Origin: an uncultured bacterium
Lineage (GTDB): Bacteria > Verrucomicrobiota > Kiritimatiellia > RFP12 > UBA1067
Length of the DNA stretch: 5,669 nt
NCBI GenBank assembly: GCA_902773475.1
Contig: CACYEO010000117.1
Location: 1-5,669 of the forward strand
Direction of reading: 5' to 3'
In this document: positions 5,559-5,669 of the stretch, piece after piece
Position numbering within the stretch: position 1 is the stretch's first letter
Layout of the letters: the number at the start of each line of letters is the position of its first letter
Notes under the pieces: model-generated
The model's input: the letters and a program-made list of their open reading frames with translations, nothing else
Databases searched by the model: none
Told to the model about the DNA's origin: nothing
Translations under genes and position numbers: made by a program

Positions 5559-5572
5559 TTTTCACCCATGCG
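5559..5572 (-). promoter_or_regulatory. second copy of the 14-base upstream motif
   Basis: The minus strand reads CGCATGGGTGAAAA from 5572 to 5559, identical to 250-263 on the plus strand. It ends 41 bases before the operon -35 box and points in the direction of transcription, as the other copy does. See the finding for its possible meaning. Confidence 0.35.
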
Positions 5573-5582
5573 GTTTGAGATA

Positions 5583-5613
5583 GGAAACAACCGGAACAAC
5601 TGGAAAAAACAAC
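5583..5613. repeat. three degenerate GGAA(A)CAAC units
   Basis: GGAAACAACC (5583-5592), GGAACAACT (5593-5601) and GGAAAAAACAAC (5602-5613) form a loose tandem array of about 10 bases per unit in an AT-rich stretch. The remaining right end to 5669 shows no gene that I can support and may be the upstream intergenic region of the next locus. Confidence 0.45.
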
Positions 5614-5669
5614 ATTTACAAGGGTTTGAGTTTGCAGGGTTCCGCAAGAGAGATGTGGCAAGGGCGCCC

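Noticed and set aside
5420..5647. N-terminal extension of the ROK-like protein to an ATG at 5647
   Set aside because: The extra 76 residues look like translated intergenic DNA and the start would lie upstream of the promoter, whereas the ATG at 5419 has a properly spaced GGAG.

Overview
The window looks like ordinary chromosomal DNA from a GC-rich bacterium. It holds one tRNA gene and four protein genes, all apparently intact. Coding parts are strongly GC-rich, with GC-rich third positions that leave long open frames on the antisense strands. The two ends (about 1-330 and 5570-5650) are visibly more AT-rich and full of short repeats. The combination of a NahK-like sugar kinase, a long ROK-like protein and a small secreted Cys/His/Pro-rich protein makes me think of the Verrucomicrobiota/Lentisphaerota/Kiritimatiellota side of bacteria. 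That is a guess from gene style, not something the window proves.

Layout on the + strand: 1-249 is non-coding mosaic sequence made of short tandem repeats with 8- and 9-base units. Next come a 14-base motif (250-263), a good sigma70-type promoter (290-318) and a tRNA-Gln(CTG) gene with encoded CCA (337-410). No clear terminator follows the tRNA. After a leader with two potential hairpins comes a gene (572-1066) for a secreted protein with four CxxCxGxG motifs of the DnaJ zinc-finger type but no J domain. A strong bidirectional terminator (1086-1127) separates it from the convergent genes.

Layout on the - strand: a compact three-gene operon runs from about 5482 down to 1146. Its order is a long ROK-like (ASKHA-fold) protein (5419-4022), then an APH-fold kinase resembling N-acetylhexosamine 1-kinase NahK (4004-2886), then proS, prolyl-tRNA synthetase (2867-1146). 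The gaps are only 17 and 18 bases. A well-formed promoter (TTGAAC, 17-base spacer, TATACT) precedes it, with a perfect 8-base inverted repeat covering the predicted transcription start.

The first two operon genes suggest sugar or amino-sugar phosphorylation, coupled by cotranscription to a housekeeping aminoacyl-tRNA synthetase. The least explained items are the secreted four-motif cysteine-rich protein, the repeat mosaic at the left end, and an exact 14-base motif that lies upstream of both recognised promoters in the direction of transcription. I see no phage, transposon, CRISPR or toxin-antitoxin element.
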